Source: Ereboglobus luteus
GTDB lineage: Bacteria > Verrucomicrobiota > Verrucomicrobiia > Opitutales > Opitutaceae
Assembly: GCF_003096195.1 (NCBI RefSeq)
Contig: NZ_CP023004.1
Span: forward strand, 1,096,501-1,160,500
Direction: 5' to 3'
Length of the DNA stretch: 64,000 nt
Each line of letters starts with the position of its first letter. The first letter of the stretch is position 1. The notes below the pieces were generated by a model, which saw nothing but the letters and a program-made list of their open reading frames with translations, ran no database searches and had not been told where the DNA came from. Of the stretch, positions 55,094 through 63,010 are shown piece after piece. A program made the translations under genes and the position numbers.

Positions 55094-56326
55094 ATGAACC
55101 CTTTCACTGCCACAATTTGGTTTGAATCCTTCGCTCGCCGGGCCGAAAGCCTCCCCGTCCGCATCCACGATTGGATACTCGGCCTCCTTCCCGCCTGGCC
55201 CTGGCTGCACTGGCTCGTCACCGCGCTCCTCGCCATCGTTGTCATCCTCACATTTTACGGGCTCTTCTTTGCGATGATCACCGTCACCGAGCGCAAGGGC
55301 TTGGGACGTTTTCAAAACCGCCCCGGCCCCAACCGCACCGGCCCGTGCGGATTGCTCCAGCCCTTTGCCGACGCCATCAAGGCCATCTGCAAGGAGGACA
55401 TCGTCCCCGCGACCGCCGACAAAGTCCTTCACTTCATCGCGCCCTGCGCCACCGTTTTTTTCGGCCTGCTCACGCTCGCCATCATCCCCGCCGGACCGTA
55501 TTTCACGGCGCTCAACCTCGACGCGGGCGTGCTCTATTTCTTCGCCGCCGGCGCCGCCTCCGAACTCGCCATCTTCATGGCCGGCTGGTCGTCGCATAAC
55601 AAATACTCGCTCATCTCCTCCATGCGCGCGCTCGCGCAGCTCATCTCGTTCGAGCTCCCGCTGCTCCTCATCTCCGTGTCCGTCGTGATGGCCGCCGGCA
55701 CGCTCTCGCTCCCCGGCATCGTCGCCGGGCAAAGCTCCTGGACGCTCGGCGGCATCATCCCGCAATGGAACATCCTCACGCCCTGGGGCATCTTTGCCTT
55801 CATCATCTTATTCATCGCCGCGCTCGCCGAGACGAACCGCTGTCCGTTCGACCTTCCCGAGGGCGAGTCCGAAATCATCGCCGGGCACCTCACCGAGTAT
55901 TCAGGATTCAAATACGCGCTCTTCTTCATGGGCGAGTATTTCGGCATGCTCGCCCTCTCCGGGCTCGCCATCACGCTCTTCTTCGGCGGCTGGAACGCGC
56001 CCTGCGAATTCCTGCAATTCATCCCCTCCTACATCTGGTTCCCGGTGAAACTTTTCATGATGATGTGCCTCTTCATCTGGATACGCGCCACGCTTCTGCG
56101 CCTGCGCATCGACCAGCTCATGCGTTTCGCGTGGAAGCTCCTCGTGCCGCTCTCGCTCGTCAACCTCGTTGTCGTTGCGTTCTGGATGCGGACGGGCGAC
56201 TGGGCGGGCCCGCTGCAACTCGTCCGCTGGGCCGGCGCCTTCGCGCTCGAGTTCGTGCCCTTCCTCCTCATCGGCCGCCACATGAGCAAGGGCCTCGGCC
56301 CGAGAAAATACAAATACGCGCAGTAA
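55094..56326 (+). CDS. nuoH: NADH-quinone oxidoreductase subunit H
   Basis: 410 residues, eight or more membrane helices, the subunit that links the quinone pocket to the membrane arm. Quinone-site loops ERKGLGRFQNRPGPNRTGP and ALAETNRCPFDLPEGESEII (with the following GHLTEYSG) are clear. The Cys in TNRCPF replaces the usual Thr. Length is greater than E. coli (325) because of longer N- and C-terminal parts. Coupled by close spacing to nuoI. Confidence 0.96.
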   Translation: MNPFTATIWFESFARRAESLPVRIHDWILGLLPAWPWLHWLVTALLAIVVILTFYGLFFAMITVTERKGLGRFQNRPGPNRTGPCGLLQPFADAIKAICKEDIVPATADKVLHFIAPCATVFFGLLTLAIIPAGPYFTALNLDAGVLYFFAAGAASELAIFMAGWSSHNKYSLISSMRALAQLISFELPLLLISVSVVMAAGTLSLPGIVAGQSSWTLGGIIPQWNILTPWGIFAFIILFIAALAETNRCPFDLPEGESEIIAGHLTEYSGFKYALFFMGEYFGMLALSGLAITLFFGGWNAPCEFLQFIPSYIWFPVKLFMMMCLFIWIRATLLRLRIDQLMRFAWKLLVPLSLVNLVVVAFWMRTGDWAGPLQLVRWAGAFALEFVPFLLIGRHMSKGLGPRKYKYAQ

Positions 56327-56327
56327 T

Positions 56328-56456
56328 TTTTCCAAACCAATCAACCACGGAAAACACGGAGCAACACAGAGCCAAGCCAATGAAGCACCCATCGCCATGT
56401 CTCCTCTTACTTTCCTCCTCTCCGTGCTCCTCCGTGCCCTCCGTGGTTAATTAATT
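56328..56456. repeat. Family A palindromic repeat (copy 2), nuoH-nuoJ gap
   Basis: Outer arms AACCACGGAAAACACGGAG and CTCCGTGCCCTCCGTGGTT, ending TTAATTAATTC. Same central layout (ACACAGAGCCAAGCCAATGAA) as copies 1 and 3. Confidence 0.92.
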
Positions 56457-56473
56457 CCGAAACCGCATTTCCC

Positions 56474-57004
56474 ATGTCCCTCTCGCTTCTCATCTTCATC
56501 CTCATCGCCATTGCCACGCTTGGCTCGGCGGCGGTCGCGCTCGCGTTGAAAAACATCATCCGCGCGGCGCTCCTGCTTGTCGTGAGCTGGATCGGCATCG
56601 CGTCGTTTTACCTGTGGGCCGACGCGCAATTCGTGGCCTTCGCGCAAGTGCTCGTTTATGTCGGCGCCATCTCGATGATCGTTCTCTTTGGCGTCGTGCT
56701 CACGCGCCGCGCGCCCGTCAGCGTTGTTGACACCACCGTCACGCCCTCGATGCGCGCGGTCGCCGGGGTCGCCTCCGCCGGGCTCGTCGCGCTCGCCGTC
56801 GTCTGGGGAATTCTCGGCACCGAGCTGCCGCAAACATCATCGCGCGCCGCCGCGCCCGTCGTGGACATGCGCGCGATCGGCCTCGAACTCATGGGCCAAT
56901 ACGCCGCCGCCATCCTCATCGTCGGCGCGCTCCTCACCGTCGCGCTCCTCGGCTCCGTCGTTGTCGCTTCTCATGAAGAGAAGCTAATGAAAAATGAAGA
57001 ATGA
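56474..57004 (+). CDS. nuoJ: NADH-quinone oxidoreductase subunit J
   Basis: 176 residues, five membrane helices. Typical start SLSLLIFILIAIATLGSAAV and the helix-3 segment FVAFAQVLVYVGAISMIVLF with pi-bulge region. The final residues (EEKLMKNEE) and the stop are encoded by the first bases of a family-B repeat, so the C-terminus appears to have been rewritten by the repeat. Operon order here is H-J-K. Confidence 0.94.
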   Translation: MSLSLLIFILIAIATLGSAAVALALKNIIRAALLLVVSWIGIASFYLWADAQFVAFAQVLVYVGAISMIVLFGVVLTRRAPVSVVDTTVTPSMRAVAGVASAGLVALAVVWGILGTELPQTSSRAAAPVVDMRAIGLELMGQYAAAILIVGALLTVALLGSVVVASHEEKLMKNEE

Positions 57005-57101
57005 AAAATGAAGAATCAGGAGAAGGCCTCCGGCTAATCCGAAAAAGCAACCGACGACGCATGCGCCATTATCCATTATACATTTTAAATTATACATTTT
57101 C
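56982..57101. repeat. Family B AT-rich palindromic repeat (copy 2), nuoJ-nuoK gap
   Basis: Left arm TAATGAAAAATGAAGAATGA overlaps the nuoJ stop; right arm ATTATACATTTTAAATTATA-CATTTTC. Centre carries AAGGCCTCCGGCTAATCC, a word also seen in the mpl palindrome arms. Confidence 0.85.
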
Positions 57102-57104
57102 CTC

Positions 57105-57422
57105 ATGAGCGCCCTTCACCTCTGCCTGATTTTTTCGACGCTGCTATTTGCGCTAGGCCTCGCCGCCGCGCTCTCCCGCAGCAACGCCATCCTCGTGCTC
57201 CTCGGCGTCGAGCTGATGCTCAACGCGGCCAACATCAACTTCATCGCCTTCTGGCGTTTCTCGCCGCAATTCGCGAGCAACCCGCACGCCGGCGTCATCT
57301 TCGCGGTCTTCTCGATCGCGGTCGCCGCCGCCGAGGCGGCAGTCGGCCTCGCACTCATCATTGCCGTTTACCGCCACTACAAAAACGTGCGCCTGCAAGA
57401 CGCCGACCAGCTCAAGGGCTGA
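57105..57422 (+). CDS. nuoK: NADH-quinone oxidoreductase subunit K
   Basis: 105 residues, three membrane helices. Two conserved membrane Glu are seen: GVELMLNAANINF and AAAEAAVGLAL, which line the proton channel. Length is normal. The following gap holds a family-A repeat. Confidence 0.96.
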   Translation: MSALHLCLIFSTLLFALGLAAALSRSNAILVLLGVELMLNAANINFIAFWRFSPQFASNPHAGVIFAVFSIAVAAAEAAVGLALIIAVYRHYKNVRLQDADQLKG

Positions 57423-57423
57423 T

Positions 57424-57552
57424 TTTTCAAACCAATCAACCACGGAGAACACGGAGAAACACAGAGCCAAACCCATGAAGAATTTAACTCATGCAACCCG
57501 TCTCCTTTTCCGCCTCTCCGTGCTCCTCCGTGCCCTCCGTGGTTAATTAACT
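57424..57552. repeat. Family A palindromic repeat (copy 3), nuoK-nuoL gap
   Basis: AACCACGGAGAACACGGAG at the left, CTCCGTGCCCTCCGTGGTTA at the right. It is the most regular copy and begins two bases after the nuoK stop. Confidence 0.93.
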
Positions 57553-57579
57553 CCGAGAAAAATTTCCAAAACACTCTTC

Positions 57580-59670
57580 ATGCTTTCCGCAAAATACATC
57601 TGGCTCATTCCGTTGCTTCCGCTCATCTCCGCGGCAATCGGGACATTCCTCCCGCGCGGCGGCAGCTCGCGCAAAATCGCCTCCGCCTCCGCGATCCTCT
57701 CGATGGCCGCCGGATTTGTGCTCTCGTGCCTCGCGCTCCGCGGCGCGCTCGCCAATCCCGCCGCGCACGACACTTGGAATTTTCGCTGGCTCGATTTCGG
57801 CGCCACCACGCTCGAACTCGGTTTCATCAATGACCCGCTCACCGCGTTCATGCTCGTGATGGTGACGTTTGTCGGTTCGCTCATTTTTATTTTCAGCACC
57901 GGCTACATGAGGGAGGACGCCAACGCCGCGAAGTTTTTCTGCTACCTCTCGTTCTTCGCCGCCGCGATGCTAGGCCTCGTCGTTTCCAACAGCCTGCTTC
58001 TCCTCTTCGTGTGCTGGGAACTCGTCGGGCTCGCCTCGTATCTGCTCATCGGTTTCTGGTTCACAAAACCCGCCGCCGCGGCCGCCGCGAAAAAAGCCTT
58101 CATCACCACGCGCATCGGCGACCTCGGCCTGCTCATCGGCATCTGCTGGCTCTACAACGCCGGGGGCACGCTGCTATTCTATGACGGCGGCAACGGGTTT
58201 CTCGAAACCAGCGTCCTCGGGGCACTCACCGTCGTGCTGCCTTGCGGACTTGCCGTCTCGACCGCAATCGGCCTCCTCATCTTTTGCGGCGCGGTTGGCA
58301 AATCAGGCCAGTTCCCGCTGCATGTCTGGCTCCCCGACGCGATGGAAGGCCCGACACCCGTCTCCGCGCTCATCCACGCCGCAACAATGGTCGCGGCTGG
58401 TGTGTTTCTCATTGCCCGCGTTTATCCGCTCATGGCGCTGGATCAGGCCAACATTTTACGTGATGGATTCGATGCCGTGCTCAGTGGAGCGCCTCTCGAA
58501 ATTTATTCCTCCACCGGTATCAAGGCCCTCACCGTCGTCGCCATCATCGGCGCAATCACCGCGCTCTTCGGCGCGGTCGTCGCCGTGGCACAAAACGACA
58601 TCAAGCGCATCCTCGCGTTTTCAACCGTCTCCCAACTCGGCTACATGATGCTCGCCATCGGCGTCGGCGCGTGGCCCGTGGCGATCTTCCATCTTCTCAC
58701 GCACGCGTTTTTCAAGGCGCTGCTCTTCCTCGGCGCGGGCAGCGTCATCCACGCCGCGCATCACGAGCAGGACATCCGTTATCTCGGCGGACTCGCCCCG
58801 CGCATGAAAATCACCTTCGCCACCTTTGCCATCGGCATGATGGCGCTCGCCGGCGTGCCGTTCCTCTTCTCCGGTTTCTGGTCGAAGGAAGGCATCCTCA
58901 ACGCCGCCTTCGAGTGGGGCTATAATTATAATGCCATACCTTTTGTCGCCGCTCTCATTGCCGTCATTCTCACCGCCTTCTACATGACGCGCCTCGTGTG
59001 CGAAGTTTTCTTCGGTAAAGCCCGCTCGCACGCTGCCGAACATGCGCACGAAAACAACCCCGCGATGACCGTGCCACTTATACTTCTCGCCATTTGTTCA
59101 ATCGGTCTCGGTTTTCTCGGTATGCCATCATGGCCTTGGATCCAATCAATGCTTGAAGGCATTCCTTCCGATAAAATTCACGCCCACTCTGGCGAATCAA
59201 TTGTCATGGTTGCTTCCATCGTGCTCGTCGCGCTCGGCATCGGCGTTGGTTGCGCGCTCTATTATTTCCTGCGCAAACGCAACACCACCGGCGAACTCGA
59301 CCCGCTCGAAAAAGCCGCGCCCGCGCTCTGGACCGCGCTCGCCAACCGCCTTTACTTCGACGAACTCTACGCCGCGACCTTCGGACGCCTCTTCGACGCC
59401 ATCGCGTGGCTCTCCGACGCGTTCGACCGCCACGTTTGGGGCGGCCTCATAAACCTGATCGGCGGCCTCGGCCTGTTCGCTGGCGGCGTGAACCGCGAGT
59501 TCGACGAAAACACCCTCAACGGCGGTTTCGACACCGTGAGCGAGGACCTCCGCAAAACCGGCAAGGCATACAGCCGCGCCCAAACCGGCGACGCCCACGG
59601 CTACCTCCGCACCATGGCCCTCGGCTTCGCCGGTCTCATCGCAATCGTAATCCTCATCGTCGCCATCTGA
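57580..59670 (+). CDS. nuoL: NADH-quinone oxidoreductase subunit L
   Basis: 696 residues, antiporter-like subunit at the distal end of the membrane arm. Seen are LFVCWELVGLASYLLIGFWF (conserved Glu of helix 5), FPLHVWLPDAMEGPTPVSAL and LIHAATMVAAGVFL (channel residues), KRILAFSTVSQLGYMMLA and FFKALLFLGAGSVIHA. It is clearly longer than E. coli NuoL (613). The extra length is in the C-terminal part, where the lateral helix and its anchor lie (about residues 540-696). A lengthened NuoL helix is reported for complexes with two NuoM. Confidence 0.95.
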   Translation: MLSAKYIWLIPLLPLISAAIGTFLPRGGSSRKIASASAILSMAAGFVLSCLALRGALANPAAHDTWNFRWLDFGATTLELGFINDPLTAFMLVMVTFVGSLIFIFSTGYMREDANAAKFFCYLSFFAAAMLGLVVSNSLLLLFVCWELVGLASYLLIGFWFTKPAAAAAAKKAFITTRIGDLGLLIGICWLYNAGGTLLFYDGGNGFLETSVLGALTVVLPCGLAVSTAIGLLIFCGAVGKSGQFPLHVWLPDAMEGPTPVSALIHAATMVAAGVFLIARVYPLMALDQANILRDGFDAVLSGAPLEIYSSTGIKALTVVAIIGAITALFGAVVAVAQNDIKRILAFSTVSQLGYMMLAIGVGAWPVAIFHLLTHAFFKALLFLGAGSVIHAAHHEQDIRYLGGLAPRMKITFATFAIGMMALAGVPFLFSGFWSKEGILNAAFEWGYNYNAIPFVAALIAVILTAFYMTRLVCEVFFGKARSHAAEHAHENNPAMTVPLILLAICSIGLGFLGMPSWPWIQSMLEGIPSDKIHAHSGESIVMVASIVLVALGIGVGCALYYFLRKRNTTGELDPLEKAAPALWTALANRLYFDELYAATFGRLFDAIAWLSDAFDRHVWGGLINLIGGLGLFAGGVNREFDENTLNGGFDTVSEDLRKTGKAYSRAQTGDAHGYLRTMALGFAGLIAIVILIVAI

Positions 59671-59672
59671 TT

Positions 59673-59791
59673 TTTAACCACGGAGAACACGGAGTAACAC
59701 AGAGCCAAACCAATGAAACACTCACTGCCGCATCCTTTCTTCCTTTTTCTTCTCTCCGCGCTCCTCCGCGCTCTCCGTGGTTAATTAATTC
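59673..59791. repeat. Family A palindromic repeat (copy 4), nuoL-nuoM gap
   Basis: AACCACGGAGAACACGGAGTA on the left; CTCCGCGCTCTCCGTGGTTAA on the right, with a family-D word block directly attached. Confidence 0.9.
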
Positions 59792-59820
59792 CGCACTCCG
59801 AAATCCGCATTCCGCATTTT
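59788..59820 (+). repeat. Family D word block ahead of first nuoM
   Basis: TTCCGCACTCCG-AAATCCGCATTCCGCATTTT. It is joined to the end of family A copy 4 and ends two bases ahead of the GTG start. Confidence 0.75.
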
Positions 59821-59822
59821 CC

Positions 59823-61388
59823 GTGAACTCCATTCCGCTTCTTTCTCTCATCATTTTTACGCCGTGGGTCGGCGCGCTTTTGGTCGCGCTGCATCATCCG
59901 CGCAAACCCAACGCCATCTCGCGCGCCGGCGCGGTCGTCTTCTCGCTCTCGACGATCATCTACGCCATCGCCGCGATCGTGCTCCCCGGCGGATTCAACC
60001 CCGACGCCGTCGGCCTCCAGCTCACCGAAACACACTCGTGGATCGACTCGCTCAACGTCCGCTACTCGCTCGGCCTCGACGGACTCTCGCTCATGCTCGT
60101 GCTCCTCACCGGCATTATCGGCCCCACCGCGCTCGTCGCCTCGTGGCGCGTCGCGCCCGTCACGCGCGAATCGAATCTCTACCCCGTCCTCTTCCTCCTC
60201 CTCCAGGGCGCGTCGCTCGGCGTGTTTCTCGCGCAGGACTTTTTCCTCTGGTTCCTGTTCTGGGAGCTGAGCCTTTTCCCGGCGTTTTTCCTCATCAAAA
60301 TGTTCGGCGCAAACGCCGCCAAGGCCACGCGCGCAGCGTATCAATTTGTCATCTACACGATGGGCGGAAGCGCGTTCATGCTGTTCGGTTTCGCCGCGCT
60401 CTACGCCACCACCGGCACGCTCGATTTCACCGCGCTCGCGCAACTCGGCGCCGACGGCACGCTCGTCGCGAAGCTCGCCGAGATCGGCGGCATCTGGCCC
60501 GGCGTCGTGTTTGGCGGCGTGCTCCTCGGCCTCGCGGTGAAAGTGCCGCTGTTTCCCTTCCACACCTGGCTGCCCTCGGCCTACGCGGAGGCGCCCGCCG
60601 GCACGTCGATGTTTCTCACCGCCGTGCTTTCAAAAATGGGCGTTTACGGATTCATCCGAATCCTCTGGCCGATCTTTCCCGCGCAACTCTCCGCCGCCGC
60701 GCCTTGCCTGATGGTGCTCGCGCTCGCGGGCGTGGTGCTCGGCGCGTTCGCCGCGATGCGCCAGCGCGACCTCAAGCGCATGATCGCGTATTCGTCGGTC
60801 AACCACCTCAGCTACTGCCTGCTCGCGCTCTTCGCCGTCGCGCGCGTGGCGGGGCGGACAACCCACGACGCCGCGGTGTCGTCCGCGCTCAGCGGCACGA
60901 TTCTGCAAATGTTCAACCACGGCCTCTCCGCCGCCGCGCTCTTCTATTGCATCGGACTGCTCGAAAAACGCTCGGGCGGCTTGCGCGGCATCGGCGATTT
61001 CGGCGGCATGCGCGCAGTCGCTCCGGTCTTCGCGGGCCTGTGCGGCGTGGCGATGTTCTCCTCGCTCGGCCTGCCCGGCCTCAACGGTTTCGCGGGCGAG
61101 TTCCTGATCTTCCGCGGCGTGTTCGGACTCGCGCCGTGGTTTGCCGCCGCCGCGACACTCGGCCTGCTCGTGACCGCGCTTTTCCTGCTAACCTTCTGGC
61201 AAAAAGTTTTCCACGGCCCGGTCGGTGAAAACGTCAAGGGGATGAAGGATCTTTCCTGCTGCGAAATCGCGCCTCTCGTGCCCGCCATCGCGCTGATGTT
61301 CGTGCTCGGCATCGTCCCGCAAGTGCTCGCCGCGCTCTTCAACCCGCTGGTCGCCCAATGGACAACCAGCATCTCCAGCCTGCCTTAA
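59823..61388 (+). CDS. nuoM: NADH-quinone oxidoreductase subunit M (first copy)
   Basis: 521 residues, GTG start at 59823. Antiporter-like subunit with about 14 helices. Helix-5 Glu lies in FLFWELSLFPAFFLIKMFG; VPLFPFHTWLPSAYAEAP and LTAVLSKMGVYGFIRI carry the channel His and Lys; KRMIAYSSVNHLSYCLLA is helix 10. Longer frames upstream are the antisense or shadow of nuoL and of the repeat, so the start is the GTG after the repeat. One of two adjacent nuoM genes. Confidence 0.94.
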   Translation: MNSIPLLSLIIFTPWVGALLVALHHPRKPNAISRAGAVVFSLSTIIYAIAAIVLPGGFNPDAVGLQLTETHSWIDSLNVRYSLGLDGLSLMLVLLTGIIGPTALVASWRVAPVTRESNLYPVLFLLLQGASLGVFLAQDFFLWFLFWELSLFPAFFLIKMFGANAAKATRAAYQFVIYTMGGSAFMLFGFAALYATTGTLDFTALAQLGADGTLVAKLAEIGGIWPGVVFGGVLLGLAVKVPLFPFHTWLPSAYAEAPAGTSMFLTAVLSKMGVYGFIRILWPIFPAQLSAAAPCLMVLALAGVVLGAFAAMRQRDLKRMIAYSSVNHLSYCLLALFAVARVAGRTTHDAAVSSALSGTILQMFNHGLSAAALFYCIGLLEKRSGGLRGIGDFGGMRAVAPVFAGLCGVAMFSSLGLPGLNGFAGEFLIFRGVFGLAPWFAAAATLGLLVTALFLLTFWQKVFHGPVGENVKGMKDLSCCEIAPLVPAIALMFVLGIVPQVLAALFNPLVAQWTTSISSLP

Positions 61389-61391
61389 TTT

Positions 61392-61425
61392 TTTCACTCT
61401 TCACACTTCACCTTTCACTCTTCGA
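61392..61425 (+). repeat. Family C single arm between the two nuoM genes
   Basis: CACTCTTCACACTTCACC-TTTCACTCTTCG, the same words as the right arm at 53041-53073. No left arm was found here. It forms the leader of the second nuoM. Confidence 0.7.
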
Positions 61426-61428
61426 CTC

Positions 61429-63009
61429 ATGTCGCTTCTTCCCTGGACCATTTACCTGTCGTTTGCCGGCGCGTTTGTCGCGCTGATCGCGGGCGCGCGC
61501 TGCAAATGCGCCGCGCGCGTCACCGCGCTTGTGTTCTCGCTCGCCGCGCTCGGCGTCACCGCGTTCGCGGCTTTCGACTTCACACCCGGCCCCGCGCTGC
61601 AAACCCTCGTCAACGTGCCGTGGATTCCGCAGCTCGGCGTCAGCTACCACCTCGCGGCCGACGGCATCAGCCTCACACTCGTCGTCCTCACCGGCATCGC
61701 GTCCGTGGCGGGCATTTTGTTTTCGTGGAACATCGAGGAAAACGTCGGCGAGTTTTTCGCGCTCTACCTCGGGCTCATCGGCGGCGTTTACGGCGTGTTC
61801 CTGAGCGCCGACGCGTTCGTGCTTTTTGTCTTCTACGAAATCGCCATCGTGCCGAAATACTTCCTCATCGCGAAATGGGGCTCCACCAACCGCGAATACG
61901 GCGCGATGAAGCTCGTCCTCTATTCGTTCATCGGCAGCGCGCTCGTCATGGCCGGGCTGCTGTGGGCGTTCGCCTCGGCGGCGACGATCCTCAAGGCAAA
62001 CGGCTACGCGCCCTCGTTCTCGCTTTCCGTGATCGCGCAAGTGGCCGTGCAATTTTCGCACGCGCAGCAACTCGGCATGTTCGCGCTCGTGTTCACCGGC
62101 TTCGCGGTGCTCGCGGGCATGTTTCCGTTTCACACCTGGGCGCCCACCGGCCACGTCGCCGCGCCCACGGCGGCGTCGATGCTGCTCGCCGGCGTCGTCA
62201 TGAAACTGGGAGCCTACGGATGCCTGCGCGTGGCCATCCCGCTCTTCACGGAAGGCTACGCCGCGTTCGCGCCCGTCATCGGATGGCTCGCGGTGATCGG
62301 CATTGTTTACGCCGGATTGGTCGCGCTTGTGCAGGAGGATTTTAAATTTGTCATCGGTTACTCGTCGGTCAGCCACATGGGTTTCGTGCTGCTCGGCCTC
62401 GCCGCCGGAAACCTCGCCTCGCTCGGAGGCGCGGTGCTGCAAATGTTCTCGCACGGCATCATCGCGGGACTGCTCTTCGCCGTCGTCGGACGCATGGTTT
62501 ACGAGCGCACGCACACGCGCAACCTCGCCGACCTCACCGCGATGCCGTTGCACAAATTGATGCCCTTCGCCGCGGTCGTCTTTGTGCTCGCCGGACTCGC
62601 CTCGATGGGCATGCCCGGCTTCAGCGGGTTCCCCGCCGAGCTCAGCATCCTCGTCGGCGCGTGGAAAACCTCGCACATCTGGACGCTCGTCGCCGCGTGC
62701 GGCGTGCTCATCGCCGGCGCGTTCACGCTGAAAGTCGTGCACGTTTCGTTCTTCGGAAAAGCGAATGTTTTTGAAGGGAGTCAGGATAAGGCGCGCGCCG
62801 CGATTTCCGCCATTCCGCATTCCGAAATCCGCATTCCGCATTCATCACTCCCACCAATAACGTGGCCCGAAAAAATCGGCGCGCTCATCCTCGTCGCCTC
62901 GATGATCATCATCGGCGTCAAACCCGGACTGCTTTTGAACTGGATAAATCCCGCACTCGAATCGCCTGCCTTCCAAGCCGCGATGAACGCACTGAAAGGA
63001 GGCCTGTAA
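61429..63009 (+). CDS. NADH-quinone oxidoreductase subunit M (second copy)
   Basis: 526 residues. Second NuoM-type antiporter subunit. Helix-5 Glu in LFVFYEIAIVPKYFLIAKWG, channel segment FPFHTWAPTGHVAAPTAASM followed by LAGVVMKLGAYG, and FKFVIGYSSVSHMGFVLLG. It is not a recent duplicate: identity to the first copy looks limited to motifs. Residues about 460-475 (AIPHSEIRIPHSSLPP) are encoded by a family-D repeat between conserved helices. Two nuoM genes side by side is the hallmark of the 2M complex I layout. Confidence 0.93.
   Translation: MSLLPWTIYLSFAGAFVALIAGARCKCAARVTALVFSLAALGVTAFAAFDFTPGPALQTLVNVPWIPQLGVSYHLAADGISLTLVVLTGIASVAGILFSWNIEENVGEFFALYLGLIGGVYGVFLSADAFVLFVFYEIAIVPKYFLIAKWGSTNREYGAMKLVLYSFIGSALVMAGLLWAFASAATILKANGYAPSFSLSVIAQVAVQFSHAQQLGMFALVFTGFAVLAGMFPFHTWAPTGHVAAPTAASMLLAGVVMKLGAYGCLRVAIPLFTEGYAAFAPVIGWLAVIGIVYAGLVALVQEDFKFVIGYSSVSHMGFVLLGLAAGNLASLGGAVLQMFSHGIIAGLLFAVVGRMVYERTHTRNLADLTAMPLHKLMPFAAVVFVLAGLASMGMPGFSGFPAELSILVGAWKTSHIWTLVAACGVLIAGAFTLKVVHVSFFGKANVFEGSQDKARAAISAIPHSEIRIPHSSLPPITWPEKIGALILVASMIIIGVKPGLLLNWINPALESPAFQAAMNALKGGL
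62811..62843 (+). repeat. Family D repeat inside second nuoM
   Basis: CATTCCGCATTCCG-AAATCCGCATTCCGCATTC in frame, giving IPHSEIRIPHS. It matches the non-coding block at 59788-59820 almost exactly. Confidence 0.88.
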
Positions 63010-63010
63010 T

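Noticed and set aside
59250-59822. Extension of first nuoM frame back into nuoL
   Set aside because: It overlaps nuoL out of frame and then the repeat; NuoM homology begins at the GTG 59823.
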